This document shows, piece by piece, positions 51,727 to 59,840 of a stretch of DNA of 64,000 bases. Below the pieces are notes generated by a model that did no database searches, was not told where the DNA came from, and was given only the letters and a program-made list of their open reading frames with translations. A program made the translations under genes and the position numbers. Position 1 is the stretch's first letter; the number at the start of each line of letters is the position of its first letter. Source of the DNA: JBBPZA01 sp963797015 (GTDB lineage Bacteria > Actinomycetota > Thermoleophilia > Solirubrobacterales > Solirubrobacteraceae); assembly GCA_963797015.1 (NCBI GenBank), contig CAWCNV010000003.1:744001-808000 (forward strand). The letters are read 5' to 3'.

Positions 51727-53993
51727 GCGACAGCCGGCGCGTGCGCGCGCGCGTCGAGGGCGCGGTGCAGGGGGTGGGCTTCCGCCCCTTCGTCTACCGG
51801 CTGGCGCGCGAGCTCGAGCTCGGAGGCTTCGTGCTCAACGACGAGCACGGCGTCGTGGTCGAGGCGGAGGGCGACGCGGCCGCCGTCGAGCGGCTCGTCG
51901 AGCGCCTGGCCGCCGACGCGCCCGCGCTGGCCCGGGTCGAGCGGGTGCTGTGCGAGTCGGTGCCGGCGACCGGCGAGCGCTCGTTCGCGATCGTCGCGAG
52001 CGAGCACGGCGGCGAGCCGCGCGCGCTCGTGAGCGTCGACAGTGCAACCTGCGACGCCTGCCTGGCCGAGCTCTTCGACCCGCGCGACCGGCGCTTCCGC
52101 TACCCGTTCATCAACTGCACCGACTGCGGGCCGCGCTTCACGATCGTGCGCGGCGTCCCCTACGACCGGCCGCTGACCACGATGGCCGGCTTCACGATGT
52201 GCGCGGCGTGCCGGGCCGAGTACGACGATCCGCTCGACCGCCGCTTCCACGCACAGCCGAACGCGTGCCCGGCGTGCGGGCCGCGGGCGCGGCTGCTGGG
52301 CGGCGACGACGTCTCCGACCCCGTCGCCGCGGCGGCGGCCGCGCTGCTCGAGGGGCGCATCGTCGCGGTCAAGGGCCTGGGCGGGTTCCATCTCGCATGC
52401 CGCGCGGGCGACAACGAGGCGGTGGCCGCCCTGCGCGCACGCAAGCACCGCGAGGACAAGCCCTTCGCGCTGATGGCACCCGACGTCGCGGCGGCGCGCG
52501 AGCTGGTCGAGCTCGACGAGGAGGAGCAGACGCTTCTGCGCTCGCATCGTCGCCCGATCGTCATCGCCCGGCGCCGACCCGGGGCGGCGGTGGCCGCCGG
52601 CGTCGCGCCGTGGTCGGCCGACCTCGGCGTGATGCTCCCGTACTCGCCGCTCCACCACCTGCTGTGCGCCGACGCGGGCGCGACGCTCGTGATGACCAGC
52701 GGCAACGTCTCGGATGAGCCGATCGCCTACCGCGACGAGGAGGCGGTCGAGCGGCTGGCCGCGATCGCCGACCTGTTCCTGGTCCACGATCGCCCGATCC
52801 ACATGCGCACCGATGACTCGCTGGTGCGCTCGGTGAGCGGGCGCCGGCCGCTGCTGCTGCGGCGCTCGCGCGGGTACGTGCCCGAGGCGATCGACCTGCC
52901 GCTGGAGGCGCCCCTCCCGCTGCTCGCCTGCGGGGCCGAGCTCAAGAGCACGTTCTGCGTAGTGAAGGGCGCACGGGCGTGGGTCGGTCACCACATCGGC
53001 GACCTCAAGACGTGGGAGACCCTGCGCTCCTACCGTGAGGGCATCGAGCACTTCGAGCGGCTGTTCGCGGTGGCGCCGGCCGTCGTGGCGCACGACCTGC
53101 ACCCGGACTACCTCTCGACGGGCTACGCGCTGGAGCGCGACGGCGTGGACACGGTGGCCGTGCAGCACCACCACGCCCACCTCGCGGCGTGCCTGGCCGA
53201 GCACGGAGTCGGAGGCCGCGCGGTGGGGGCGATTTTCGATGGAACCGGGTTCGGCAGCGACGGCACGGTGTGGGGAGGCGAGCTCCTGGCCGGCGACCTG
53301 GCCGGCTTCGAGCGCGTGGGACACCTGTGGCCCGTGCGGCTGCCGGGCGGCGACCAGGCCGTGCGCGAGCCGTGGCGGATGGCGTGCGCGTGGCTCCAGG
53401 AGGAGCGCGGCGAGGCCGGCGCGGTGCCCACGGCGCTGGTGCACGAGGTCGACCTGGCACGATGGGAGGCGGTCGCCTACATGGCGCGGACCCAGACCGC
53501 GGCGCCGATCACCACGAGCGTCGGGCGCCTGTTCGACGCCGTGGCCGCGCTGTGCGGCCTGCGCGCGGTGGTCAACTACGAGGGCCAGGCCGCGGCCGAG
53601 CTCGAGGGGGCGGCGAACCGGGCCGAGCGCGGCGCCTACGAGCTGCCGGTCGCCGAGAGCGCCGGTTCGCTCGTCCTCGACGCGCGGCCCGTGATCGCCG
53701 CCGTCGCCGACGACGTGTCGCGAGGCGCGTGTGCCGGCGTGGTCTCCGCGCGCTTCCACGCCGCGCTGGCGCGGGCCACGGCGCAGGCCTGCGTCGCGGC
53801 GGCCGGCGCGCGCGGACTGGAGCACGTGGTCCTCTCGGGCGGCGCCTTCCAGAACCGGCTGCTGCTGGAGCGCACGGCGAGCGCGATCGAGGACGCGGGG
53901 CTGCGCGTGCACGTGCCCGAGCGCCTGCCCCCGAACGACGGCGGCATCTCCTACGGCCAGGCCGCAGTGGCGGCGGCCCGGCTGGGCGAGTGA
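51723..53993 (+). CDS. hypF: Carbamoyltransferase HypF
   Basis: 756 residues from GTG 51723. Acylphosphatase domain (EGAVQGVGFRPFVYRLA), two zinc fingers (CDACLAELF ... CTDC and CAACRAEYD ... CPAC), YrdC domain (VAVKGLGGFHLACRAGDNEA) and Kae1-like domain (VQHHHAHLAACLAEHG, GGAFQNRLLLERT). Makes the carbamoyl adenylate and transfers it to HypE. Last gene of the hydrogenase island. Confidence 0.97.
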   Translation: MSDSRRVRARVEGAVQGVGFRPFVYRLARELELGGFVLNDEHGVVVEAEGDAAAVERLVERLAADAPALARVERVLCESVPATGERSFAIVASEHGGEPRALVSVDSATCDACLAELFDPRDRRFRYPFINCTDCGPRFTIVRGVPYDRPLTTMAGFTMCAACRAEYDDPLDRRFHAQPNACPACGPRARLLGGDDVSDPVAAAAAALLEGRIVAVKGLGGFHLACRAGDNEAVAALRARKHREDKPFALMAPDVAAARELVELDEEEQTLLRSHRRPIVIARRRPGAAVAAGVAPWSADLGVMLPYSPLHHLLCADAGATLVMTSGNVSDEPIAYRDEEAVERLAAIADLFLVHDRPIHMRTDDSLVRSVSGRRPLLLRRSRGYVPEAIDLPLEAPLPLLACGAELKSTFCVVKGARAWVGHHIGDLKTWETLRSYREGIEHFERLFAVAPAVVAHDLHPDYLSTGYALERDGVDTVAVQHHHAHLAACLAEHGVGGRAVGAIFDGTGFGSDGTVWGGELLAGDLAGFERVGHLWPVRLPGGDQAVREPWRMACAWLQEERGEAGAVPTALVHEVDLARWEAVAYMARTQTAAPITTSVGRLFDAVAALCGLRAVVNYEGQAAAELEGAANRAERGAYELPVAESAGSLVLDARPVIAAVADDVSRGACAGVVSARFHAALARATAQACVAAAGARGLEHVVLSGGAFQNRLLLERTASAIEDAGLRVHVPERLPPNDGGISYGQAAVAAARLGE

Positions 53994-54078
53994 CGGCTGA
54001 AACCGGTCCAACCCAATCGGGAAAGGGGAAAAGGCTGATACCCTTGCGCGGGCCTTGTCCACAAAATCGATTGGGAAG

Positions 54079-55074
54079 ATGCTCTTGACCAGGAAGATCC
54101 GTGTCGCGCTCGCCGCCGCCGTGGCCGCTCTGGCCGTCGTCGTGCTCGCCGCGTGCGGCAGCTCCGGCGGCGGCTCCAAGCAGATCTCGCTCGTCGCCTA
54201 CTCGACGCCGCAGGAGGCCTACCAGAAGGTCATCCCCGCGTTCCAGAAGACCTCGGCCGGCTCCGGCATCACCTTCCAGCAGTCCTACGGCGCCTCGGGC
54301 GACCAGGCGCGGTCGGTGCTCGCAGGCCTGCCCGCGGACGTCGTCGCCCTGTCGCTCGAGCCCGACGTCCAGAAGCTCGTCGACGCCGGCAAGGTCTCCA
54401 AGGACTGGAACGCCGGCCCGCGCAAGGGCATCGTGACCGACTCGGTCGTCGTGCTCGCGGTGCGCAAGGGCAACCCGAAGAACATCCGCTCTTGGTTCGA
54501 TCTGATCAAGCCCGGTGTCCAGATCGTGACACCCAACCCGCAGACCTCGGGCGGCGCGAAATGGAACCTGTCGGCCGCGTACGGCGCGGCCAGCGGCGTC
54601 GGCAAGAACCCCGCCGCGGGCCAGGCCTACCTCAAGGCGTTCTTCAAGAACGTCGTGGTCGCCGACAAGAGCGCGCGTGACGCGCTGCAGACGTTCTCGA
54701 GCGGCAAGGGCGACGTGCTCATCTCCTACGAGAACGAGGCGATCACCGCGCAGAAGAAGGGCATCAAGCTCGACTACGTGATCCCGTCGCAGACGATCCT
54801 GATCGAGAACCCGATCGCGGTCACGACCAACGCGAAGAACCCGACGGCCGCCAAGGCGTTCGTCGCCTTCGCGCAGCAGCCGCAGGCGCAGAAGCTGTTC
54901 GCGGCCTCCGGCTACCGCCCGGTCGATCCGGCGTTGGTGGACAAGAAGCAGTTCCCGACGCCGGCCGGCCTCTTCACCATCGCCCAGCTGGGCGGGTGGT
55001 CGAAGGTCAACAAGCAGCTCTTCGACGAGCAGAACGGGATCGTCACCAAGATCCAGAGCGAGGCCGGAGTGTGA
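54079..55074 (+). CDS. Sulfate-type ABC transporter substrate-binding lipoprotein
   Basis: 331 residues from ATG 54079; TTG 54085 is also plausible and has GGGAAG (54073-54078) at better spacing. Signal peptide with lipobox LAAC (VVVLAACGSSGGG), then a Sbp/CysP-like periplasmic fold: SLVAYSTPQEAYQKVIPAF, PADVVALSLEPD, SWFDLIKPGVQIVTPNPQTS GGAKW. The two-permease system that follows supports sulfate or thiosulfate. Inverted repeat CCCAATCG / CGATTGGG at 54012-54019 and 54068-54075 brackets the upstream region. Confidence 0.9.
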   Translation: MLLTRKIRVALAAAVAALAVVVLAACGSSGGGSKQISLVAYSTPQEAYQKVIPAFQKTSAGSGITFQQSYGASGDQARSVLAGLPADVVALSLEPDVQKLVDAGKVSKDWNAGPRKGIVTDSVVVLAVRKGNPKNIRSWFDLIKPGVQIVTPNPQTSGGAKWNLSAAYGAASGVGKNPAAGQAYLKAFFKNVVVADKSARDALQTFSSGKGDVLISYENEAITAQKKGIKLDYVIPSQTILIENPIAVTTNAKNPTAAKAFVAFAQQPQAQKLFAASGYRPVDPALVDKKQFPTPAGLFTIAQLGGWSKVNKQLFDEQNGIVTKIQSEAGV

Positions 55075-55097
55075 TGGGACGGGCGAACGGAGCCTGA
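55074..55097 (+). CDS. 7-residue relay ORF before cysT
   Basis: ATG 55074 overlaps the stop of the binding-protein gene (TGATG); its TGA 55095-55097 is followed by ATGTGACC, so it ends at the cysT GTG 55099. Peptide begins MGRANG. Likely a coupling device. Confidence 0.35.
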   Translation: MGRANGA

Positions 55098-55098
55098 T

Positions 55099-55929
55099 GT
55101 GACCGGCGCCTCGCTCGCCGCAACCTCGCGACGTATCGGCCGCCGGCCCGGGCTCGCGCTCGGGCCGGCGCTGTCGCGCGGGCTGGTGATGACGTACCTG
55201 AGCGTCGTCGTGATCATCCCGCTGGCGGCCGTGGCCTGGAAGTCGGGTGAGAACGGGCTCAGCGGGTTCTGGGACGCGGTCTCCACCCACCGGGCGGTGA
55301 CCGCGCTCGTCTTCACCGTGGTCGCGTCGCTGCTCGTGGTCGCGGTCAACGTCGTCATGGGGACGCTGCTGGCCTGGGTCCTGGTCCGCGACCGCTTCCC
55401 GGGCAAGGCGGCGGTCAACGCGATCGTCGACCTGCCGTTCGCGCTGCCGACGATCGTCGCCGGCCTGACGCTGCTCGCCCTCTACGGACCGAAGGGGCCG
55501 TTCGGCGTCGACGTGGCGTTCACCCGCGCCGGCGTGGTGCTCGCGCTGCTGTTCGTGACGCTCCCGTTCGTGGTGCGCGCCGTGCAGCCGGTGCTGCACG
55601 AGGTCGACCTCGAGGTCGAGGAGGCCGCCGCGTCGCTGGGCGCCGGCCGCCTCACGATCTTCCGCACCATCATCCTCCCAAGCCTGCGCCCGGCGATCGT
55701 CGCCGGCGCCGCGCTGGCCTTCGCGCGCGCGATCGGGGAGTTCGGGTCGGTCGTGCTGATCTCGGGCAACCTGCCCAACAAGACCGAGGTCTCGTCGGTC
55801 TACCTGTTCAGCCAGATCGAGCTCGACAACACTCCCGGCGCCGCGGCGGTGTCGGTGGTGCTGCTGGCGATCTCGGTGGTCGTCGTGGCCGGGATCCAGT
55901 TCCTGGGCCGCAAGGGGGAGCCGCGATGA
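55099..55929 (+). CDS. cysT: Sulfate ABC transporter permease CysT
   Basis: 276 residues, six membrane helices. BPD_transp core DLPFALPTIVAGLTLLALYG and the EAA loop EVEEAAASLGAGRLTIFRTI ILPSLRP. GTG 55099. Partner of CysW and CysA. Confidence 0.93.
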   Translation: MTGASLAATSRRIGRRPGLALGPALSRGLVMTYLSVVVIIPLAAVAWKSGENGLSGFWDAVSTHRAVTALVFTVVASLLVVAVNVVMGTLLAWVLVRDRFPGKAAVNAIVDLPFALPTIVAGLTLLALYGPKGPFGVDVAFTRAGVVLALLFVTLPFVVRAVQPVLHEVDLEVEEAAASLGAGRLTIFRTIILPSLRPAIVAGAALAFARAIGEFGSVVLISGNLPNKTEVSSVYLFSQIELDNTPGAAAVSVVLLAISVVVVAGIQFLGRKGEPR

Positions 55930-55967
55930 GCGGCGGCAGGGCCGCGACGAGGCGTGAGCCACGATGA
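55926..55967 (+). CDS. 13-residue relay ORF between cysT and cysW
   Basis: ATG 55926 lies at the cysT end (GATGAG), stop TGA 55965-55967 overlaps the cysW ATG at 55964. It begins MSGGRAATRR; cysW begins MSGPAEIAP, and both starts read CGATGAGCGG. An echo of the downstream start, as with rplE. Confidence 0.4.
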   Translation: MSGGRAATRREPR

Positions 55968-56842
55968 GCGGGCCGGCCGAGATCGCGCCGAGCGGGCCGG
56001 CCTCGGCGGCGCCTCGGAAGGGCCGAAGCGGACCCGCTTCGGGCGGAGCGGCGGCCAGGTGGGGCCTGCGCGGCGTCGCGCTCGCCTACCTCGGGCTGCT
56101 GCTCGCCGCGCCGGTCGGGATGGTCTGCTACCGCGCCTTCCAGCACGGGCTCGGGCCGGCGTGGGATGCGGTCACCGCTCCCGACGCCCAGCACGCCTTC
56201 TGGCTCACGATCAAGCTCGTCGCGATCGCCGTGCCGGCCAACACGATCTTCGGCATCGCCTGCGCGCTGTGGCTGGTGCGCGGGCGCTCGCGCGGGCGCT
56301 GGGCGCTCAACGCGCTCATCGATCTGCCCTTCGCCGTCTCGCCGGTCGTCGTCGGCCTCGCGCTGATCCTGGCCTATGGCGAGACCGGCTGGTTCGGGGG
56401 CTGGCTGACCGACGCCGGCGTCCAGGTCATCTTCTCGATCCCGGGCATGGCGCTGGCCACGATCTTCGTCTCGCTGCCGTTCGTCGTGCGCGAGGTGATC
56501 CCCGTGCTGCGCGAGGTCGGCACCGACGCCGAGCAGGCGGCGGCCACGCTCGGCGCCAGCTCGTGGCAGACGTTCTGGCGCATCACGCTGCCGGCGATCC
56601 GCTGGGGGGTCGCTTACGGCGTCGTCCTGACGACCGCGCGCGCCCTCGGTGAATTCGGCGCCGTGAGCGTGGTGTCGGGCCGCCTGGCGGGCAGCACCGA
56701 GACCGCGACCCTCTACGTCCAGCAGCGCTTCGAGCACTTCGACCTGGTCGGCGCCTACTCGGCCTCGATCGTGCTCGCCATCATGGCGATCGCCGTGCTC
56801 GTGACCATGACCCTCCTCCAACGCAGAGCACCGGAGAGCTGA
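55964..56842 (+). CDS. cysW: Sulfate ABC transporter permease CysW
   Basis: 292 residues, six membrane helices after ~25 polar residues. INALIDLPFAVSPVVVGLAL and the EAA loop DAEQAAATLGASSWQTFWRI. A second permease with CysT is typical of sulfate importers. Confidence 0.93.
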   Translation: MSGPAEIAPSGPASAAPRKGRSGPASGGAAARWGLRGVALAYLGLLLAAPVGMVCYRAFQHGLGPAWDAVTAPDAQHAFWLTIKLVAIAVPANTIFGIACALWLVRGRSRGRWALNALIDLPFAVSPVVVGLALILAYGETGWFGGWLTDAGVQVIFSIPGMALATIFVSLPFVVREVIPVLREVGTDAEQAAATLGASSWQTFWRITLPAIRWGVAYGVVLTTARALGEFGAVSVVSGRLAGSTETATLYVQQRFEHFDLVGAYSASIVLAIMAIAVLVTMTLLQRRAPES

Positions 56843-56843
56843 G

Positions 56844-57806
56844 ATGGCCATCGAGATCCGCAACGTGACCAAGCGATTCGGCGACTTCGTCGCCCTCCAG
56901 GACGTCAGCCTCGCCGTACGCGACGGGTCGCTGACCGCGATCCTCGGCCCCAGCGGCAGCGGCAAGTCGACGCTGCTGCGGGTCATCGCCGGGCTCGAGG
57001 AGCCCGACACCGGCAGCGTCCTGATCGAGGGCGAGGATCGCACGCACACCCGTCCCCAGGACCGCGACGTCGGCTTCTGCTTCCAGCACTACGCGCCCTT
57101 CCGCCACATGTCGGTGCGCGACAACATCGGCTTCGGGCTGCGCGTGCGCCGCACGCCCAGGAGCGAGATCCGCGCGCGCGTCGACGAGCTTCTGGCGCTC
57201 GTGCGGCTCGAGGGCTACGCGGACCGCTACCCGTCCCAGCTCTCGGGCGGCCAGCGCCAGCGCATGGCGCTCGCGCGCGCGCTCGCCATCGAGCCCAAGG
57301 TGCTCCTGCTCGACGAGCCGTTCGGGGCGCTCGACGCCCAGGTGCGCGTCGAGCTGCGCACGTGGCTGCGGCGCCTGCACGACGAGGTCCACGTGACGAC
57401 GGTCTTCGTCACCCACGACCAGGAGGAGGCCATGGACATCGCCGAGCTCGTCGTGGTCATGAACGAGGGCCGCGTCGAGCAGGCCGCCACCCCGCGCGAG
57501 CTCTACGACGAGCCCGCCAACGAGTTCGTGATGGGCTTCGTCGGCGAGGTCAACCGGCTCGGGAACACCTACGTGCGCCCGCACGACTTCGAGATCCACC
57601 ACGAGCCCAACGGCGAGACGCTCGAGGCGCAGGTCGAGCGCATCGCGCACCTGGGGTTCGAGGTACGCATCGAGCTGGCCCTGGCCGACGGCACGACCGC
57701 GTGGGCGCAGCTCACGCGCGACGAGGCGGCTCGCCTCGAGGTGCGCGACGGCGACATCGTGTTCGTGCGCGCCGACCGCGCGCGCTCGTTCGCCGAGGCC
57801 GGCTAG
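56844..57806 (+). CDS. cysA: Sulfate ABC transporter ATPase CysA
   Basis: 320 residues. Walker A GPSGSGKST, Q-loop, signature LSGGQRQRMALARAL, Walker B LLLDEPFGALD, H-loop VTHDQEEAM. A C-terminal TOBE-like region follows (YVRPHDFEIHHEPNGETLEA) as in CysA. Completes the binding protein-CysT-CysW-CysA operon. Confidence 0.95.
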   Translation: MAIEIRNVTKRFGDFVALQDVSLAVRDGSLTAILGPSGSGKSTLLRVIAGLEEPDTGSVLIEGEDRTHTRPQDRDVGFCFQHYAPFRHMSVRDNIGFGLRVRRTPRSEIRARVDELLALVRLEGYADRYPSQLSGGQRQRMALARALAIEPKVLLLDEPFGALDAQVRVELRTWLRRLHDEVHVTTVFVTHDQEEAMDIAELVVVMNEGRVEQAATPRELYDEPANEFVMGFVGEVNRLGNTYVRPHDFEIHHEPNGETLEAQVERIAHLGFEVRIELALADGTTAWAQLTRDEAARLEVRDGDIVFVRADRARSFAEAG

Positions 57807-57814
57807 GGCTCTTC

Positions 57815-57856
57815 GAGCGGGGTCCGCGCGCCGGCGCGCACGACCCCTGGCCGCTC
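57815..57856 (+). terminator. Bidirectional terminator hairpin
   Basis: GAGCGG (57815-57820) pairs with CCGCTC (57851-57856), with inner GGGTC/GACCC and CGCGC/GCGCG pairings. It sits between the cysA stop and the convergent gene ending at 57855. No long T run. Confidence 0.5.
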
Positions 57857-58321
57857 AGCTCTTGCGCTTGGCCTTGAACGACAGCCTGCCGGTGTCGCAG
57901 GTCATGCCCGTGACGTAATCGGCGGTCAGCCTCAGCGTCCCCTTGGCCGAGCTGTCCTTCAGCTTGCCCTTGATCGTGACCTTGAACTCGCGCCCGCCGA
58001 GTTTGTCGTGTCGAGGCTGAACTTGAACTTGGCGTCCTTGATCGACGTCTTGGGGGAGCCGTAGAGCGTCTTGAAGTCCTTCTCGGAGGCGTTGAACCCC
58101 TGGCCACCGCTGCACACGGGCGTGGAGGCGGGGATGTCGATGCTGAACCTGAGCTTGCTCGCATTGGACTGGCTCGCCTTGAACGAGATCGTGCACAGCC
58201 GGCAGCTCTGGCTCTTGCTCGACTTGTAGCTGTACTTCCCGCTCTTGAAGCTGGCGCTCGCGGTCGCGGGCACCAAAGCGACCGCCAGTAGAGCGCCGAC
58301 GACGACGGCCAGACGCTTCAT
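57855..58321 (-). pseudogene. Frameshifted small secreted protein
   Basis: ATG at 58321 (SD GAGGAACGAGG). MKRLAVVVGALLAVALVPAT signal peptide, then a Cys-containing domain (SQSCRLCTISFKASQSNASK). After KFKFSLDT (about 58010) the reading continues only one frame away (DKLGGREFKVTIKGKLKDSS ... CDTGRLSFKAKRKS) to the stop at 57855. The whole is 467 bp, i.e. one base short of 155 codons plus stop. A deleted base or sequencing error. Family not recognised. Confidence 0.65.
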
Positions 58322-58418
58322 CCTCGTTCCTCCTCGGATTCGTTGAGACGGACCACAGCGCATAATCAACGCCGGCGCCGGAGCGCATCTTGCAGCGTTG
58401 TGCGCGCTCACGCGGTGC

Positions 58419-58877
58419 TCATCTGGTCGTCCACGACTCGGGCTTCTCGGCGAGCGCGTCGATGCCGCTCGGCAGCGCATCACCGGCGATCTCGGCCAGC
58501 GTGACCTGCTCCAGAACGCCACGGATGTTCGTGCGCAGGGCGATCCACACCCGTTGCAGGCTCGCGGCGGCGCCGCTGTACTCGAGCGCCTCGGGTCGCT
58601 CGCCGCGGACGGCGGCCAGCGGTCCCTCCACGGCGCGCATCACGTCTGCCACCGTGACCAGCTCCGGGTCGCGCGCGAGCCAGTAGCCCCCGTCGGGCCC
58701 GCGCTGGCTGCGGACCAGCCCCGCCTGGCGCAGGTCGCCGAGGATGTTCTCCAGGAAGTTGACCGGGATGCCCTGCGCCTCGCCGAGACGCTCGCCCTTC
58801 ACGGGGCCGGTGCCGTGCTGGGAGGCGAGCTCGACGGCGGCGCGAACGGCGTAGTCGGCCTTGGCGGAAACGCGCAT
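58419..58877 (-). CDS. Rrf2 family transcriptional regulator
   Basis: 152 residues. MRVSAKADYAVRAAVELASQ HGTGPVKGERL winged HTH, then RGPDGGYWLARDPELVTVADVM. No cysteine at all, so it does not bind an IscR-type cluster; closest in type to CymR, the cysteine/sulfur regulator, which fits the sulfate transporter 1 kb away. Same strand as and 18 nt after the hydrolase. Confidence 0.88.
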   Translation of the reverse strand: MRVSAKADYAVRAAVELASQHGTGPVKGERLGEAQGIPVNFLENILGDLRQAGLVRSQRGPDGGYWLARDPELVTVADVMRAVEGPLAAVRGERPEALEYSGAAASLQRVWIALRTNIRGVLEQVTLAEIAGDALPSGIDALAEKPESWTTR

Positions 58878-58895
58878 GCCGACATTCTCGCCGGT

Positions 58896-59687
58896 CTAGG
58901 CGGCCAGCGGCAGCCCGGGCTCGTCTTGCTCGCGGTCACGGCGGAAAGCGGCGAGCGCGGTTGTGACTGCCGCGAAGGTGCGCCCGTCGACGGCCATCCC
59001 GCAATGGCTGGAGGGCACCTCGACCTGCTCGGCGTCCGGGTCCAGGCACGCGCCCCAGCGGACGATCCCGTCGTGTCGCGAGTAGATCGAGACGAAGCCG
59101 ACGTCGGCAGGGAAGGGCGCCTCGAGGTCGGCCATGAACCGCTTGCAGCACCCGCCGTAGCGGCACGAGACCTTGATCAATCCCGGCACCCCGAGTGAGC
59201 CGAGCAGGCCGACGGCGTAGACCTGCGCGCGCACGAGCGGATGGACGGCGAGCGGGTCCAGGTGCGGGCTGCCGAGCGTGACGATCCCCGAGACCAGCTC
59301 GGGCCGGCGCACGGCGAGTACGCGGGCGAGGTTGCCGCCGCGGCTCTGCCCGATGATCGTCACGGGCGCGCCGTGTCGCTCGGCCATCTCCTCCAGGCGC
59401 TCCGCCAGGCGCTCGACGGTGGCGGTCGAGCAGTCGACGTTCGAGCGGATCCCCGCCCTCTTCGTCCGGTACCCGTTGCGGCGCAGCCACGCGGTCATCA
59501 GCCCGAGCGAGTCGTCGCCGGCGAGAAAGCCCGGGACCAGCAGCAGCGGCCGCCCGCCGCCGGGCTCCAGATCGCGCCCGCGCCACGCGCCCGAGCGCAG
59601 CAGCGCGGCCGTCTCGAGCGTGATTCGACTCTCGTGCCAGAGCCGCGGCCGCGGTCCCAAAGGTCCCATTTCTGCTCGTTTCGGCAT
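58896..59687 (-). CDS. Alpha/beta hydrolase, lipase/esterase-like
   Basis: 263 residues from ATG 59687 with AGGA upstream (GTG 59705 is an alternative). LLVPGFLAGDDSL oxyanion strand, nucleophile GQSRGG, SHCG His near the end, and a CRYGGCCKR Cys pair cluster. Lipase-like; substrate unknown. Divergent from fdhA. Confidence 0.8.
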   Translation of the reverse strand: MPKRAEMGPLGPRPRLWHESRITLETAALLRSGAWRGRDLEPGGGRPLLLVPGFLAGDDSLGLMTAWLRRNGYRTKRAGIRSNVDCSTATVERLAERLEEMAERHGAPVTIIGQSRGGNLARVLAVRRPELVSGIVTLGSPHLDPLAVHPLVRAQVYAVGLLGSLGVPGLIKVSCRYGGCCKRFMADLEAPFPADVGFVSIYSRHDGIVRWGACLDPDAEQVEVPSSHCGMAVDGRTFAAVTTALAAFRRDREQDEPGLPLAA

Positions 59688-59828
59688 GTTCCTGGCGGTG
59701 CTCAAGCCGACGCACCGTTACCCCAACCAACGGACGGAAACACCCCGAGCGCGCGCCAAGGCGACGCCGCGTCCCCTCCAATCGGTCAGCGCCTTGACCG
59801 TGGAGGCGTGAGATCGTGAGGGATCGGC

Positions 59829-59834
59829 TAATAC
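59829..59834 (+). promoter_or_regulatory. -10 box of fdhA (leaderless)
   Basis: TAATAC, exactly 6 nt before GTG 59841, the spacing expected when the first transcribed base is the start codon. No clear -35 at 17 nt. Confidence 0.55.
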
Positions 59835-59840
59835 TGCAGC

